Shown: positions 12,135 through 24,132, counted from the stretch's first letter. The stretch: 64,000 nucleotides of DNA from Adiantum capillus-veneris (GCA_014529385.2 CM043943.1:104504355-104568354); one strand, 5' to 3'. The notes: generated by a model not told the origin, from the sequence alone. Numbers and translations are program-made.

Positions 12135-13732
12135 CTATACTTTGATGCGCAGATCCATTCTATCTAACGAGTTGTCATCTGTTGAAACTGCGTCTTTAGC
12201 TAATTCCCATTGTCGATCATCTAGTTCCAGGTTGATGGGAATCGGTATCTGTTGATTCTTGAGAGCAGCTTTATGCTTGAGTACCCAAAGTCTAGCTTCC
12301 TCTTGGGCTTTATCAATAACCTGTTGTCGCTTGATCTTCCTTTGTTTGGCTGCATGCATTCTCTCTAGCAATTCATTGGTTAGTGGCAAATTATATTTCT
12401 TTAAACGACATCCACTAATCCAATCAGCCATTGGTTCACCATCTAGGGTGGACAATTTTACTGCTCCACTTGGAGATACATCTTCAATGATAAATGGTCC
12501 GTTTCCCTTTTTCTTAAACTTGGGAATGTGTTGCTTAAGGGAATAGACTAGAACTAAGTCCCCTTTCTTGAAAATTTTTGTGATTAAGTGGGAATCAAAA
12601 AACTATTTTTGTTTTCGCTTTTGTGCATAGATATGAGCTACAGCAGTTAGACTTTGGTCGTCTAGCTTTTCCAAATCTTCAAGTCTTTCTGACAATTCAT
12701 GTCCAATCCACTCAAGATTCTGTGCTACCCTTAATGTTGGCAATAGAAATTCTATTGGCAGTATGGCATCAAGACCATAAACAAGGTTAAAGGGTGTAGC
12801 ATTTAGAGCTGTTTTGAATGAAACTCGATAAGCCCATAGAGCAGCATGGAGATCCATTTCCCAGTCTGTCCTTCCTAAACTAACCACTTTGGTCAGTACC
12901 GAGCTAAGAATTTTATTTGTATGCTCAGCTTGTCCGTTTGCTTGTGGGTGATAGGGAGCTGATTTGTTATGGATGACCATAAACTCATTAAGCAAATACT
13001 ATATTACCTCATTGAGGAAATGAGCTCCCCGATCACTGACAATCTCTATTGGTAGTCCATATCTCATGAATACATACTCATATAAGAATGCAGCAGTGGT
13101 TCTGGCATCATTCTTTTGAGTCGCTTTAGCCTCGGCCCACTTGGTCAAATAGTCCATAGCTACAATGATATATTGAGCTTGGGTTCTATAAGCAGGTGGC
13201 TGTATCGGTCCAACAAAATCTATATCCCATTTTGATAATGCTCTAGCCCCCATGCTCTTGTGGTGGTCTCACTAGAAAAGTGACCTCCAGCTAATCCAGC
13301 ATGTACTTGTTCTATAATCGGAATATACTCGTTTTCATTTGCACAAAGACGCAAATGTTGATCTTTACCTATCCGATACAATTGGTTCCCAATAAGAGCA
13401 GAGTCTCTTGCTTCAGTTTCAATTGCTTATTGAGGGCATTTACTCATATCCTCGGGAAATGTTCGGCTCGATAAGTAAGTAACCAGATAATTACTCCACT
13501 TAGGAAAATGTGACATTTGAAACAATGTTACATGAGGAATGGGTGGTTGTTTTTGACATTGAGGGCAATATTTTACAAAAGATCTAACATCTCTCCTCAT
13601 AGTCGGCCAAAATACTCCAAGTCTTAAGATTCGTTGCATAGTTTGGTCTTCCACAAAGTGAATTCCTACTATGGTAACATGTGCTTGACTTAGGTATTGT
13701 TCTTTTTCTTCAGGGCTAATGCATAAAAGCAA
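12135..13732 (-). pseudogene. gypsy-1 integrase
   Basis: The first zinc module at 13,732-13,427 contains H...H...GVFWPTMRRDV and YCPQCQ. A further zinc-module trace (HAGLAGGHFS) follows near 13,300. The core at 13,253-12,603 shows WDIDFVGP and YIIVAMDYLTKWAEA (first Asp), IEIVSDRGAHF (second Asp) and HPQANGQAEHTNK (Glu region). The C-terminal part to 12,135 has GNGPFIIEDVSPSGAVKL and WISGCRLKKY, typical of Athila/Tat-like integrases, with no chromodomain. The enzyme inserts the cDNA into chromosomes. It is broken. Confidence 0.88.
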
Positions 13733-13789
13733 TATCCCGTCTCAATTTCTTTTATATAGCCTTCCAGCTAGTAATTGATGCATAGCCAA

Positions 13790-15496
13790 CTACTCGATTA
13801 AATCAATTGTGATAGGAAGTGGTATTTGTGAATCCACTTGACCTATTGTCATCAATGACACAATATTTTCTGACCATCTAGGTATCATTTCCACGGAGAA
13901 CAAATAGGCATCTGGTAGATCATCGTCTACCCCTTTAGGTGATTCCCCTGAAACAATCCTTGACAAATGATCTACTCGTTGTTGATGTGTAGTGCCTTTT
14001 TCTACAACCACAGTGAAATCAAATTCGAGAAGAATGATGAACCATCTCACTATTCTCCCTGTGCTGCTGCATGGCTTGTTGACCAAATACAACAAATCTT
14101 GGTGGTCCACAAAGAACACAAACTTGTTGGCTAATAGGTAATGTCTATACTTTGTAACGGCATAGATCATTCCTAGTCCTTCTCTTTCGGTGGTGGTGTA
14201 ATTCTTTTCTACCATGTTCAATTGTTGGCTAGCATAAGAAATAGAAAAGTCAATTTTCCCATCTCTTAGTTGGGCTAGTATACAACCAATAGCAAAGTTT
14301 GAAGCATCTACATGTACGTGGAATACCTTATCCCAATCTAGTGCTTTCAATATTGGAGCTGAGGTGAGAGCTTGCTTTAGCTTCATGAAGGATTCTTCAC
14401 ATGCCTCGGTCCATTCAAAGTGCGTAATCAAGCTATACATGGGTTTTGCAATTATAGCGTACATGTAAATGAACCGTTGGTAATATCCACAATGTCCCAT
14501 GAAGGTTTGTACCCCCTTGACTATTGTTGGTCTAGGCAAATCAGCAATGACATGAATCTTCTTGATATCAGTAGCTATGCCATTTTTAGACACGATATGT
14601 CCAAGATTTTTCCCTTGTCTTCCCATGAATGTGCACTTTTTAGGATTTAAGCAAATCCTATAAAGTCTACATTTCTCGAATACCTTTTTGAGGTGTTCAA
14701 AATGATCAACCTGGATTGACAAATGTACGCATAGATCATCCATGTATACTTCTAAGAATTTCCAAAGATACTCTTTGAAAGCATGGCTCATCAACCTCTG
14801 AAACGTGGCTGGAGCATTAGTTAACCCAAATGGCATAACCCGATAGGCAAATATACCCCATTCTGTTGCAAAAGCAGTTTTATGTTGATCTTTTGGGTCA
14901 ACCAAAAGTTGATTGTATCCCGAAAAGTCATCTAATAAGCTGTAAGATTCTTTTCCTGCCACTCGTTCAGTTATCGGAAGAGGAAAGTTGTCTCTAATGG
15001 TAGCTGCATTCACCTTTTTTATATTAACACACACTCGCAATTTCCCATTCTTCTTAGGTACTACCACAATTGGAGACACCCAATCTGTGTGTTCAATTTC
15101 GTGAATGAATTCAGCTTCCTTTAGTTTTTCAATCTCTTCTTTGATCTTCTTGACAAATGTTTTGTTATAAGCGTATGGTCTCTGTCTACTTGGTTTTGCA
15201 TCATCTCTCATGGGTATAGTATGTTGACAGATTTCTAGATCAACACCCTTGAGATCCTTGTAAGACTAAGCGAAGATATCCCGGTATTCCTTTAACAAGC
15301 TCAGCAAAAGCTTTTCTTCTTCTGTTAGGTCATTTGCAATGTAAGCAGGTCTAGGCTCTTCTCCTGGTTTAGCCAAGTCTACTCTTTTAACGCTTTCAGG
15401 TCCTTCGTAAGACGTTGATGGGGGCTTTTCACAAGCCAAGCTCCCATACCCCTCTTCTCTCGTCCCCCAAATCTTTTGAGGTAGTTGAGTGTTCAT
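13790..15496 (-). pseudogene. gypsy-1 reverse transcriptase and RNase H
   Basis: A long minus-strand frame of 473 residues at 15,211-13,790. RT motifs in order: DWVSPIVVVPKKNGKLRVCV, SYSLLDDFSGYNQL (first Asp), FAYRVMPFGLTNAPATFQRLM, and VYMDD (catalytic pair). RNase H follows: VHVDASNFAIGCILAQ, NYTTTEREGLGMIYAVTKYRHYL, FFVDHQDLLYLVN. The piece at 15,496-15,266 (EEEKLLLSLLKEYRDIFA) is the usual region just before RT. The best-preserved part of the element; it copies genomic RNA into DNA in the particle. Confidence 0.93.
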
Positions 15497-16211
15497 CTAA
15501 CTCATCAGTTGCATCGTAATAGAGGTCAGAAAAGACTTGTTGAGCTTTCATCAAGTCCTTTGTTTCCTCATATTTGTTTTCAATGTTGATGACTGACATC
15601 ATTTGAATGGGGATTATGTCGTAGCTATCCTCATTGCAAAATTGAGTAGGCATAGACGTATTCACACATACATCCATTGTCGCTAAAATTTGAGTCCACT
15701 CAAATGGTTCAAATAAATGCTCTAGAAAGGGTTCAAGTATGTAGACTTTGTTTGTACAATCCCTTTCTAGGATACATTCCTCTCGTCTTAAGATTCCATT
15801 TTCTGAAGCTCCACACATCCAAATAGGAGTGTCTTTGTTTAACCAGGATGGGAGATTAGTTTCAGTCGAGGAGACTGAATCAAACTCTTGGATGGGTGTT
15901 TTCAAGACATCTCTATAAGTGTGATCTTTTAGATTGACTCTTGTTATAGATCCCACATGTCGCATGAAAGGTCTTTCCAATATGATTTCATAGTTGAGTT
16001 TTTTCCCAAAGTCTACTATGGCAAAAGTGTGTTGATATTCAATTTCACAGGAGTTGACTATCACTTTTTCAAGTAGCCCTAGTGATCCCTCAATGTGTCC
16101 ATCGACCAACTGCAATTTCATTCGCGTTTGTCTAATGGCTGGCTGTCCCCAAGATTCCCATACTGCTTTAGTGGCTATGGCTATGCCAGATCCACTATCC
16201 AGTATTGCCAT
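15429..16211 (-). pseudogene. gypsy-1 retropepsin (usual position) and linker
   Basis: A 260-residue minus-strand frame. AILDSGSGIAIATKAVW near the start is the aspartic protease active-site region (D-S-G), and YEIILERPFMRH fits the ILG-type segment about 85 residues later. It lies between gag and reverse transcriptase, as usual in gypsy elements. The frame at 16,951-16,181 upstream is acidic and has no recognised motif; it is probably the gag-protease spacer. The enzyme cuts the gag-pol polyprotein. Confidence 0.75.
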
Positions 16212-17157
16212 GGTTTCAATGTCATTATCACTGGGAGGGTAGTGTTTCCTTCTTCCCCTTCATAATATTCTTTGACCTTGTTCATAGGAACTGATCGAAT
16301 CTCTTTGTTTTCCATTTCATTTTTCAATTTTCCCAAATTCTTAGAGATTAGCCCCGTTATCCCCACCTTCTCTAGGGTTTTTTGTAAATTGTTCCACAAG
16401 TATGGCCTGAGTTTCAACAGTTCTCCCAAAGTAAGAGTGCATTGGATGGGGGTAGACATGATTGAATGAATGTTGTCTACTTCTAGGGTCTGTTTGGCTC
16501 TTTTTACTTGAGTGGTCTTGCACACGATGGATTCATCTTCGTTATCTCCCAAGTAAGAAGGTAATGTTTTTAATGTCAATGGTTTAGATATTCCTGAAGA
16601 CTCTAATTTGCAATCCCCGTACAAGGATTGTAAATCCATGTTCATATCAGATGGTAGGTTATCTAACCTGACTTCCTCTATAGGAGCTGACTTTAAAGTT
16701 AGGCTCCCATCATTGATCTCTCTTACCTTTTCCAATAAGTGTCCTGGCCAGTCTTCCTCTACGAATGGAATTCCGTCTAAGGCATCTTCGTTGTCCGGCA
16801 CTATAAACTCTGGTTCATTTGTTTCAAGGTGGGGTTCTGCCACCACATTGGATTTTGCTTTCGTTTCTTCTACCACAAGCTCTTCAGGTTTTGTAATACT
16901 TTCAAGCTTGGGTTTTTGTTTATCTAGCATTTCTTGCGTGATTCTTACCAAGTTTTGCTAAGCCCCCAGCTTTGCTTCTTCCATGTGTAGAGATGGATAG
17001 TTTTTCCATTTGTTTTCCATGTTTTGGCCTGCTTAAGTCCTGCTTGGTAGGCTTCCAAGGCAGCATTAATATGCTCAAAAATTTTATCAACCAGAATGGA
17101 TCCTCCAGATTTCACGGTTGTTTTCTTGAATTTACTGCCAGTTTCTTTCAACTTGTC

Positions 17158-19666
17158 CTAGGCTAGCATTTTTGCTTTCTCTTCGTTTTCAACCCGTTGT
17201 TTTTGTTTTCTCATCTCATATCTTTTGCTTCTGCTCCTTTTGATTCTTTGAGAAGAAACTTTCGTGTTCTCTGAATCATCAGAGGAGTTGTGTTTCTTTC
17301 TCTTTGCCTGGGCTCTAGTGATTACCTTGATTGGAACAATCGGTTCGCTCTCTGATGATCTACTAAGCATCACTTGGACTACGTTTACAACAGTCTTTTC
17401 CTTGTTCAAAGAATTCTTAGGAAAATCTTTCGGAAAGTGTCCTCGCTTTTTGCAACATTGTATGCAATAGGCTTCAATTGGCTTGAGGTTTTTGTCAGGC
17501 TCTAGACATTCGTTCTTCCAATGGTCATCAGCACCACAGTTATGATAGTTTCCTGTTCTAGGCTTCATCATGGGTCTTCCCATGGGAGGTCTGACACCTT
17601 GATTAGCTACATAATACATTGGTGCGAGCTCTGGTGGAGCATAAGTCATGGTTTCTTCCATTGGTGGTGGATGTGGACTATACCAATCTCCTTCTATCAT
17701 TATTGTAGATAGACTAGGCTCTGCATAGGATGTAACAGGCACTAATGCTTGTTCATCTATGATTCCTTCCGAGTGCATGTACTTTACAGGCACTGCATTA
17801 TGTCCTGGATACGGAGGTTGTTGTCCCAACACAGGTTGAGGTTTTTCCATACCCATTGGTGGTCTTTGAGCTTGGGCCATATTAGGCTGATATATGTACA
17901 TGGATTGTCCTTGGGGCCTCATGGACACATACTGAACATTCCCATCATACTTTGGTCTAAAGTAGCACTCGTGGGTTTCATGGTTGGTCCATTTACCCTC
18001 GATTGCACACCATTTTTGTGGCCTAATTGGTTGTCCCTGTGAAGGTATCCCTTGTCATGGTCCTCTCATAGGTGCTTTTTGCATATTGTTCATCATGTCG
18101 CATCCTTTTTAGCATATCTTCTATGGCTGAGAGTGGTGTCGCAGCAGCCGTTCCCACTTGTGTTGGTTTTGTGGATGTTGTTTTCTCACTTTGGTTATCC
18201 TTAGGGACATCTTCTTCATTGAAGATCTCGCAATTGTCTCCTAGGTCAATCGCATCAAACACACATGCCTCTAGGGTTGTATGCTTTTTACTATAGAGTA
18301 TAGCATGAAGTTCTTTGTTTAGCAATCCCTCCAGAAACAAGGATACCAGTCGTTCTTCTGTAGGTATCTCCATCTCTGGGCATCTGGCAATGTATTGTTT
18401 CATTCGAGTTGCACAATCCCTAAAAGATTTGAGCTACCGTATTATGTTTAATCCCCGTTTTAGAACAAGCAGCTACAAATACTTGAGCTAATGTGTTCAA
18501 GTCCATGATTGACCTTGGTGGAATGTTTTGGAACCATGTCAAAGCTTTTTCTTCTAATGCCATTCCAAACCCCTCGAATTGTGTACGGAAATCGAATATA
18601 TGCTCTGCTCTTAGCACTTGCTTAAAGCTTGCTAAGTGGTCATATGAATCCCTTGATCCATTTTTGAAAATCACCTGGTTTGACACGTCTATTTGGTTCA
18701 ACTCCAGGTCTTCTGGGAGTTGGTCCTGTTCCGAGTCCTTCAAACCACTCTGTTGGAAATAGTGACTCATGTAGCCCTAGACTGGCCTTAGTGTCACCCA
18801 GTTTTCTACATGATGAGGTGGTTTCTGGTTTCTTCACATTACTCTCAAATGATCTCTCACGATGTTCATGTCTTGGAGTTGTTTTTGGTCCTTGCCCCAA
18901 GATCCAATCCCTTATGGAATACCCCTGGTATTTGGTTTGTTCTACCTCCTCAGGAGTCATCATAACAAAGTTGTCATTATAACAATCCCTGAACAAGTAA
19001 GTTGGTAGATCTGCAGATCCCTTATCTTTGATCTTGAAGAAATATCATCTTCATGGCCGTTAATTTTCCTAGTCTAGCATGAGAAGTCCACAAAAAATCT
19101 TTTATGTTTCTATCTTCCCAACAATAGACTCCGATCCTAGGATTATCCGTACTAAGCAGTTTCAAAGGCTTCAAGTCTACTTGATCGTATCCCTTGAATT
19201 CCAAAGTTGGTGGTCCTTCTTTTGCTGACATATCTGGGATTATAGTGTTTACTTCTAACCCCCATTTGTCTACCACATCAGGATTTTTGACTTGTACATA
19301 TTGAGTTCCGTTTCGATCCATGTACATTTTTTCTTGTTTGTTTGCCCTAACCTCTTCTTCGAGCTCAATACCATGGTCATCAATGCGAATAGCATACTCC
19401 TCGTTAGGGTCCAAGTAAACCTGGGCTCCATGACGGTTAGTCTTGTAAAAGGAGAGTATATGCTTATAGCACATTGTCATTTCGGTTTTCGAGTGAGTCG
19501 AGTAAGAAGACATTTCGGATGTTGAATTTGAAAAAGTGTTTGAGACTTCTTTAGGAATTGTGTGCAAGGAATTGCCTTGATTCATGCTTTCTTCAGTAGA
19601 TACTCTACTAGAGGTTTCTCCGAGTATGCCCCGATTTCCTAGTACACGACCAGATCTAAGGTTCAT
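17158..19666 (-). pseudogene. gypsy-1 gag
   Basis: A series of minus-strand frames from MNLRSGRVLG (19,666), a start also seen in other plant gypsy gags, to 17,158. The capsid-like region at 18,770-18,023 contains GFGMALEEKALTWFQNIPPRSIMDLNTLAQVFV and RLVSLFLEGLLNKELH, which fit the retrotransposon gag domain. A zinc-knuckle-like Cys/His region (NCGADDHWKNEC) lies near 17,560, followed by a basic stretch. The protein packages element RNA into virus-like particles. It is broken. Confidence 0.8.
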
Positions 19667-21643
19667 ATAGACTTATGAAGCCCTGGATAGAGTACTCATC
19701 TTTGGATTGACTTGCCGTCAATTTTCACTCGTTCCAATTGCAACTTTCTGTCAAGCCACTGATTCCTCGTCTGCAACCTGATTCCTGTACAAAATTAATC
19801 AAGTTATCTATTCTTCTATAAAGACAGTAGAGCTCTTGAGAACTCTCGTGATTGGTCTCTGTATATCACTTCAAATCGTGCTATATTTGACTTTCAGATT
19901 CGGCTTTAGCAAAATCAATGGTCTAATCTGCAACCTGTAAACTGAGTGTATCTATACCAATTTTGATCCGGTTGAACCCAAAATTGCCCTGTGGCCTTAT
20001 ATTATGCTGGTCTAACACTGTATAAGCCCAAAAGTCAAATTGAAGTCTTCGGATAGCAGAAGTAAATAATCGTGATTATTTACTTTTGTCAAGTTTTTGC
20101 ATTTTTTTGATAGGTTTGGCAAGTATACAACTTGTTAGAGTCTCTGGGAAAATTTCAACAAGTTTGGACCAATTCTGATCAAGTTTATCAACTGTTCCGT
20201 GTGCGCAGACTTTGATTTCGAGAATCTGGCTTAAGTCTCACTTTTGTGGTCTAAATTTCACCAAAATATATTTGTGGGGTCTACTTGATGTGCTTGACCT
20301 TGTGGTATACTCAAATTTGAAAACTCATCAAGTTTTGAAGCAGATGTAAATAATCGCGATTATTTACTTCTGATAAATTTTTGTAAATTTTTTCCCCAAC
20401 TTTGACACAGATCTGTTAAGCACCTTAAGTTAAGGTCACTAGCCAATTTTCATCAAATGGTCATCGATTATCATCACGTTTGAGCAATTTTTGATCAAAT
20501 GGTCATCGATTATCTGTCCGCAGACTAACTTTGCACTTTTAGTCACAATTTTCAATCCAGTGATTCAAATCTTACCAAATTTGGTTTGTGGGCTTATTAC
20601 AACATGGTAAAGCTAGTGGTATGGCAACTTGGTCAAAAAAGTTCAAAAACAGGGCAGATGTAAATAATTGTGATTATTTATATTTGACATTTTTTGTAAA
20701 TTTTTGATCAACTGAGCATGTACACATGTTTATCACATCAACATAAGCCTATGGATCAATTTTCAACAAGTTTGGATAATTCTTTTTCCAATTTACAAGC
20801 AAGATTCAAAAAGTCAGTACAAACTTTAGTTTTTATCCTATTTTTTGTCAGTTTAGTGATCCAAATCTTTTGGGCCTTTACTAAAGTTGTTTGTACACAT
20901 GCAATGAGTCAATGGTATTAACCTTGGCCGATTTAGAACAGAAAGTTAATAATCGCGATTATTAACTTAAGGCTTGAAATGAACACTTTTTTGCAATTTT
21001 CTCAAAGACAGTCTTTTTATGATGTTTTTTAAGCCTATAAATCAAGTCAAAACTTCATTTGGCCTAAAATGTCAAGAAAAGTAAATAATCTGAGTTTTGG
21101 TCAACTTCTTGAAATTTTTACCTCGAAGTGTCTTTGAGCTTACCCACTGGTTCGGACAACTCTTAGGCTTACTCTCCAATTGGATTGAGTGAATTCGAGT
21201 CTTTTCAAGCTATTTCTAGTCGTAGACCTGAAATTCTGCAACTTTACATAACAACTCACACTTGATTATTTCAGAGAGAGCAATGTTCTGAAATCCACCT
21301 CGGATCCTACTTACCCTACTCCTAGTTTCTCATACAATGGGGTTGTGAAAAGTGTCCACAAACACTCGTTTTCTTGTGTTTTTTATGTGTTTCAGAGTCT
21401 TGATCTTAAGACTTGTCTCGTCTACCAATCATTCTCCAAATCCTAATCTATTTCTACAATCCTACAATCATAAAGGCACTCAGCAAGTACGATTACTTCC
21501 AAGCTACCTCTACACAGCAAAAGACGGCCATCTTAAGCTATACGGTTTCTAAAAGAAAGTTTTGAACTCTAGGCAAATCTAGAGGAAGTTAAAGGACAAC
21601 TACACAAGACGCTAGTGTTTTTCCCTAGTTTAGGTCTCTTCGA
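19667..21643 (-). other. gypsy-1 leader (about 2 kb untranslated)
   Basis: Between the primer site and the gag start there is no coding signal. The main content is the palindrome array at 20,062-21,090. The segment 21,400-21,640 is partly conserved at 59,067-59,267 in a third copy of the family. Confidence 0.7.
20062..21090. repeat. Palindrome array in the gypsy-1 leader (4 copies and a half copy)
   Basis: Copies of the 22-base palindrome at 20,062-20,083, 20,346-20,367, 20,660-20,681 and 20,945-20,966, then a half copy at 21,081-21,090. Spacings are 284, 314 and 285 bases. Each of the first three is followed within about 25 bases by a T-rich block such as ATTTTTGTAAATTTTT. The copy at 20,945 is a perfect palindrome (GTTAATAATCG plus its reverse complement). 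Confidence 0.92.
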
Positions 21644-21661
21644 TCCCCGACAGCGGCACCA
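21644..21661 (-). promoter_or_regulatory. Primer binding site of gypsy-1
   Basis: The minus strand reads TGGTGCCGCTGTCGGGGA two bases inside the 5' LTR. This is close to TGGCGCCGTTGCCGGGGA, the site commonly given for Athila-like plant elements. It fixes the LTR end and the orientation. Confidence 0.85.
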
Positions 21662-21663
21662 AA

Positions 21664-22585
21664 TGTGGGACGAATGTCTAACCTCACCATCCTATCTTAT
21701 TGCAGTATTAGCGAGAACTATGATTAATTTGTCAAACCATGGGACAAAGCTGACTCGACTAGTGCATAGAGGCTACAAGAGGTTGTCAATCTCTCAAAAA
21801 ACAACTAACAACTCGCATCTAACTCAAGCTACACTTAAGTGACTGAAATCACCAAAAGCCAATCGCTCATCGGCAAGCAAATCACATCCGTTAGAGCATC
21901 AAATGACATCCAAACGTAATGAAACTTCTAGGACAAGTTTATAAGATCTAAGTACACAGGCCTATGGCCTCAAATCCCACTTTAGGTCAAGTTCCAAAAT
22001 CGTGATTATTAACAGAAGTGGATTTTTGACCCAGTCATTTTTGACCCATAATGCATCTAAATGCTTAGCAATGATTCCCCAATACCCCACCTATGCTTAG
22101 TTTTTGATTTCAAAGTGTAAATTCCTAGTTATGATGAAATTAGGCCGCGGGTCGGTGATGCCAAAAGCTACGAAATACTGTGAATGTCTTACGTCAATGC
22201 ATAGAGCTCTTACCTGCGGTTGCAATGCAACAAATGCATTCGCAATGTGACAATCGGAGAGGGAGTAGGAAGCGCGAAAAGGAGAGAAGTGAGCTTCGTT
22301 AGCTCACGCTGTGTATTTCTTATCCAAAAACTTCTAAAAAACTTACAAAAATTGGCTTTTATACCTTAGCCAAGGTTTTAGAGTGGTCAAAACTAATAAT
22401 CTGGAGTTCTACCAAAGCTGGGAATTGATTGGCTGATACAATCTGGAAGCTTGTAGCCCCAACTCATTAATTACAAAGTAAATACCAAGAAAATAAGAGT
22501 TACAATATTCTTAATTTATCAAAATAATAATTGTTTTACAAGGAGAACTCTGAAAAATGATGTCTGCGTTAGCTTGCTGCTAACA
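21664..22585 (-). repeat. 5' LTR of gypsy-1 (922 bp)
   Basis: Begins TGTTAGCAGC and ends GTCCCACA on the minus strand. Homologous throughout to 4,437-5,339. It carries a short segment near 21,870-21,890 not present in the other LTR. Confidence 0.95.
22356..22363 (-). promoter_or_regulatory. TATA box in the 5' LTR of gypsy-1
   Basis: TATAAAAG on the minus strand with CCTTGGCTAAGG directly upstream (22,375-22,364). Both are conserved in the other LTR, and the CCTTGGCTAAGG word is also kept in the third copy at 59,919-59,930. Transcription would start roughly 30 bases downstream, near 22,330, but no start is visible in the sequence itself. Confidence 0.55.
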
Positions 22586-22590
22586 TGCAC
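22586..22590. repeat. Target site duplication TGCAC, right copy
   Basis: Exact repeat of 4,432-4,436, directly after the right LTR. Confidence 0.93.
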
Positions 22591-23153
22591 AAATAATAGC
22601 AAGCACACTTTTAATACTTGAATGGCTTGCATGTATATTTCCGTCATCAACAATGATTGGTGACAACTTTGAACCTGCGAAAGGAGAAGCTTGATGATTA
22701 CGACTTGAATCTTGTAGAACTGGACAGCTCGTGGTCTAGCGTGTAGATCAACTTGTTTGCTTCATTGCAATCATATTCAAGCTTAATCTGTTCACCAAGC
22801 AATGTCAATGGCTGTAGAAAGAAATCAAAGTCTTCCATTTCAAAATGATCTTTCAAGGCTTGTACTGTGATGGTTTGATATTGACTGTCAAAGATAAGAA
22901 CTAACTTCTGACCCTGGGAAGGGCCAAAGATGGTGATATGATGACTCATTTTTTCAGACCTGTTTCTTGCAGAGAAAGCTGCGACACAAAAAACGAAAGC
23001 AAATCTTTTTAATGAATAAGGACTATTCTTGAAAAGGGCAACCTCACAGCATGATGCAAAGCCTCCATCAAGGCCGGACAAATTTTTAAGAGTCCAAAGA
23101 GTTAAACTCGGCAAGTTTGAAACAAAGTAAATCGTAAGCAAGTCCTCTGACAT
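22591..23153 (-). pseudogene. MULE transposase copy 1, N-terminal part beyond the gypsy insertion
   Basis: Minus-strand frame 23,153-22,698. The most gene-like stretch starts at MSHHITIFGPSQGQKL and includes LKDHFEMEDFDFFLQP and KLEYDCNEANKLIYTLD. A possible splice acceptor (GAAACAG before GTCTGAAAAAATG) lies just upstream of that Met. The gypsy target duplication shows that this DNA was once joined to 4,436, where the MULE reading frame continues toward the zinc domain. That this is the transposase N-terminus is inferred from the junction; the same segment is not clearly matched in copy 2, whose N-terminal part differs. Confidence 0.5.
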
Positions 23154-23289
23154 TTTTCATAAGCATATATACATATACATACACCTGAATATTAAAATAT
23201 ACGTGTATTGTGTGTTCATACGTTTTTACACACACTCTTCTTGGCTTGAATTAAGTCCTCTTCAAAATTTCATCTGAATGCAAGTATGC

Positions 23290-23291
<2 letters not shown>

Positions 23292-23374
<83 letters not shown>
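23292..23374. repeat. (GA)n microsatellite
   Basis: About 41 uninterrupted GA units. It is the only long tract in this window in the GA orientation; the others read CT on the plus strand. Confidence 0.97.
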
Positions 23375-23377
<3 letters not shown>

Positions 23378-24035
23378 CTTTGGGCATGAAAGTTACATTA
23401 CTTGTCTCTAAAGTTGAAACTATCTACATTATTCCATGGGTGGTATGTAGCATGTGAGATTGGCAGGCCAGGAAAGAGATGATTGTACTTGGTGGAACAA
23501 GACCATTTTAGGAGGAAGTGCTACACAATCACACATGACATGCCTTGCTAGTTGAAAACATGGCATGTGTGGGTGTTGGCACTTATTTGTGCAAATTTGG
23601 TTTTTAAAAAGTGTAAAGGTTGTCCATCTTCTTGTCATGTTTTGGGTGCTATATATAGTCGATTGGCTTCGAAAAGAGCCCATGTTTTTGAATACCACTG
23701 CTCAAAAAATATATTGATGATAGGCTGCATTAAGAGCAGCTCCATGGAAAGGTCCCACCCAAAAGATCCACTGCATACACACAACAAATCATAAATCTAG
23801 TATTCGCCCAAAATTTGAATGCTTAGGTCTTATTGAACCCTCATGTTAATTTTTTGACCTTAGAACATATTTGATCTGTAGGACGGAGGGCATAACTGCT
23901 CAGCTCCTACTCTACTCACTCAGTGTGAGCCACACCTGCCAGCTCAACATTGACCCTAAACTTGTCCCTGCTCAGCACACGCTACCCACGAGGCTCAAAA
24001 TGCTTCCCAAACAATCCGTACTACTCATTACAGGC

Positions 24036-24132
24036 GCAGGGCGCATCAAACACCTTGGGACACTGCTCAAAAGTATGCTGCATCAACGTGGGATAGTTTC
24101 GAGCACTATCTAGGGTGTTTGATGCGCCCTGC
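24036..24132. repeat. Perfect 19-bp inverted repeat with a 59-base loop
   Basis: The left arm 24,036-24,054 (GCAGGGCGCATCAAACACC) is exactly complementary to the right arm 24,114-24,132. Transcribed, it would fold into a hairpin of about 97 bases. The loop contains a partial match (AACGTGGGATAGTTTCGAGCA-like, 24,086-24,105) to the near-palindromes at 24,639 and 24,928. Confidence 0.85.

Larger units (their letters stand above)
4437..22585 (-). mobile_element. Ty3/gypsy element, 18.1 kb, paired LTRs (gypsy-1)
   Basis: Two direct LTRs (4,437-5,339 and 21,664-22,585) bound the element, and a perfect TGCAC target duplication flanks it. On the minus strand the order is 5' LTR, primer site, a 2 kb leader with a palindrome array, gag, protease, reverse transcriptase/RNase H, integrase, a second protease-like domain, a spacer with another palindrome array, a long extra reading region, polypurine tract and 3' LTR. 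No chromodomain is seen. The primer site resembles that of Athila-like elements, so a non-chromoviral Athila/Tat-type lineage is likely. The coding regions carry multiple breaks, so it looks inactive. By-eye LTR difference is about 5-7% plus a small indel, which suggests an insertion some millions of years old, depending on the host rate. Confidence 0.93.

Noticed and set aside
22698-23153. Independent host gene for the 151-residue minus-strand frame
   Set aside because: The gypsy target duplication places it directly upstream of the MULE coding region in the same orientation, so a MULE part is the simpler reading, though not proven.
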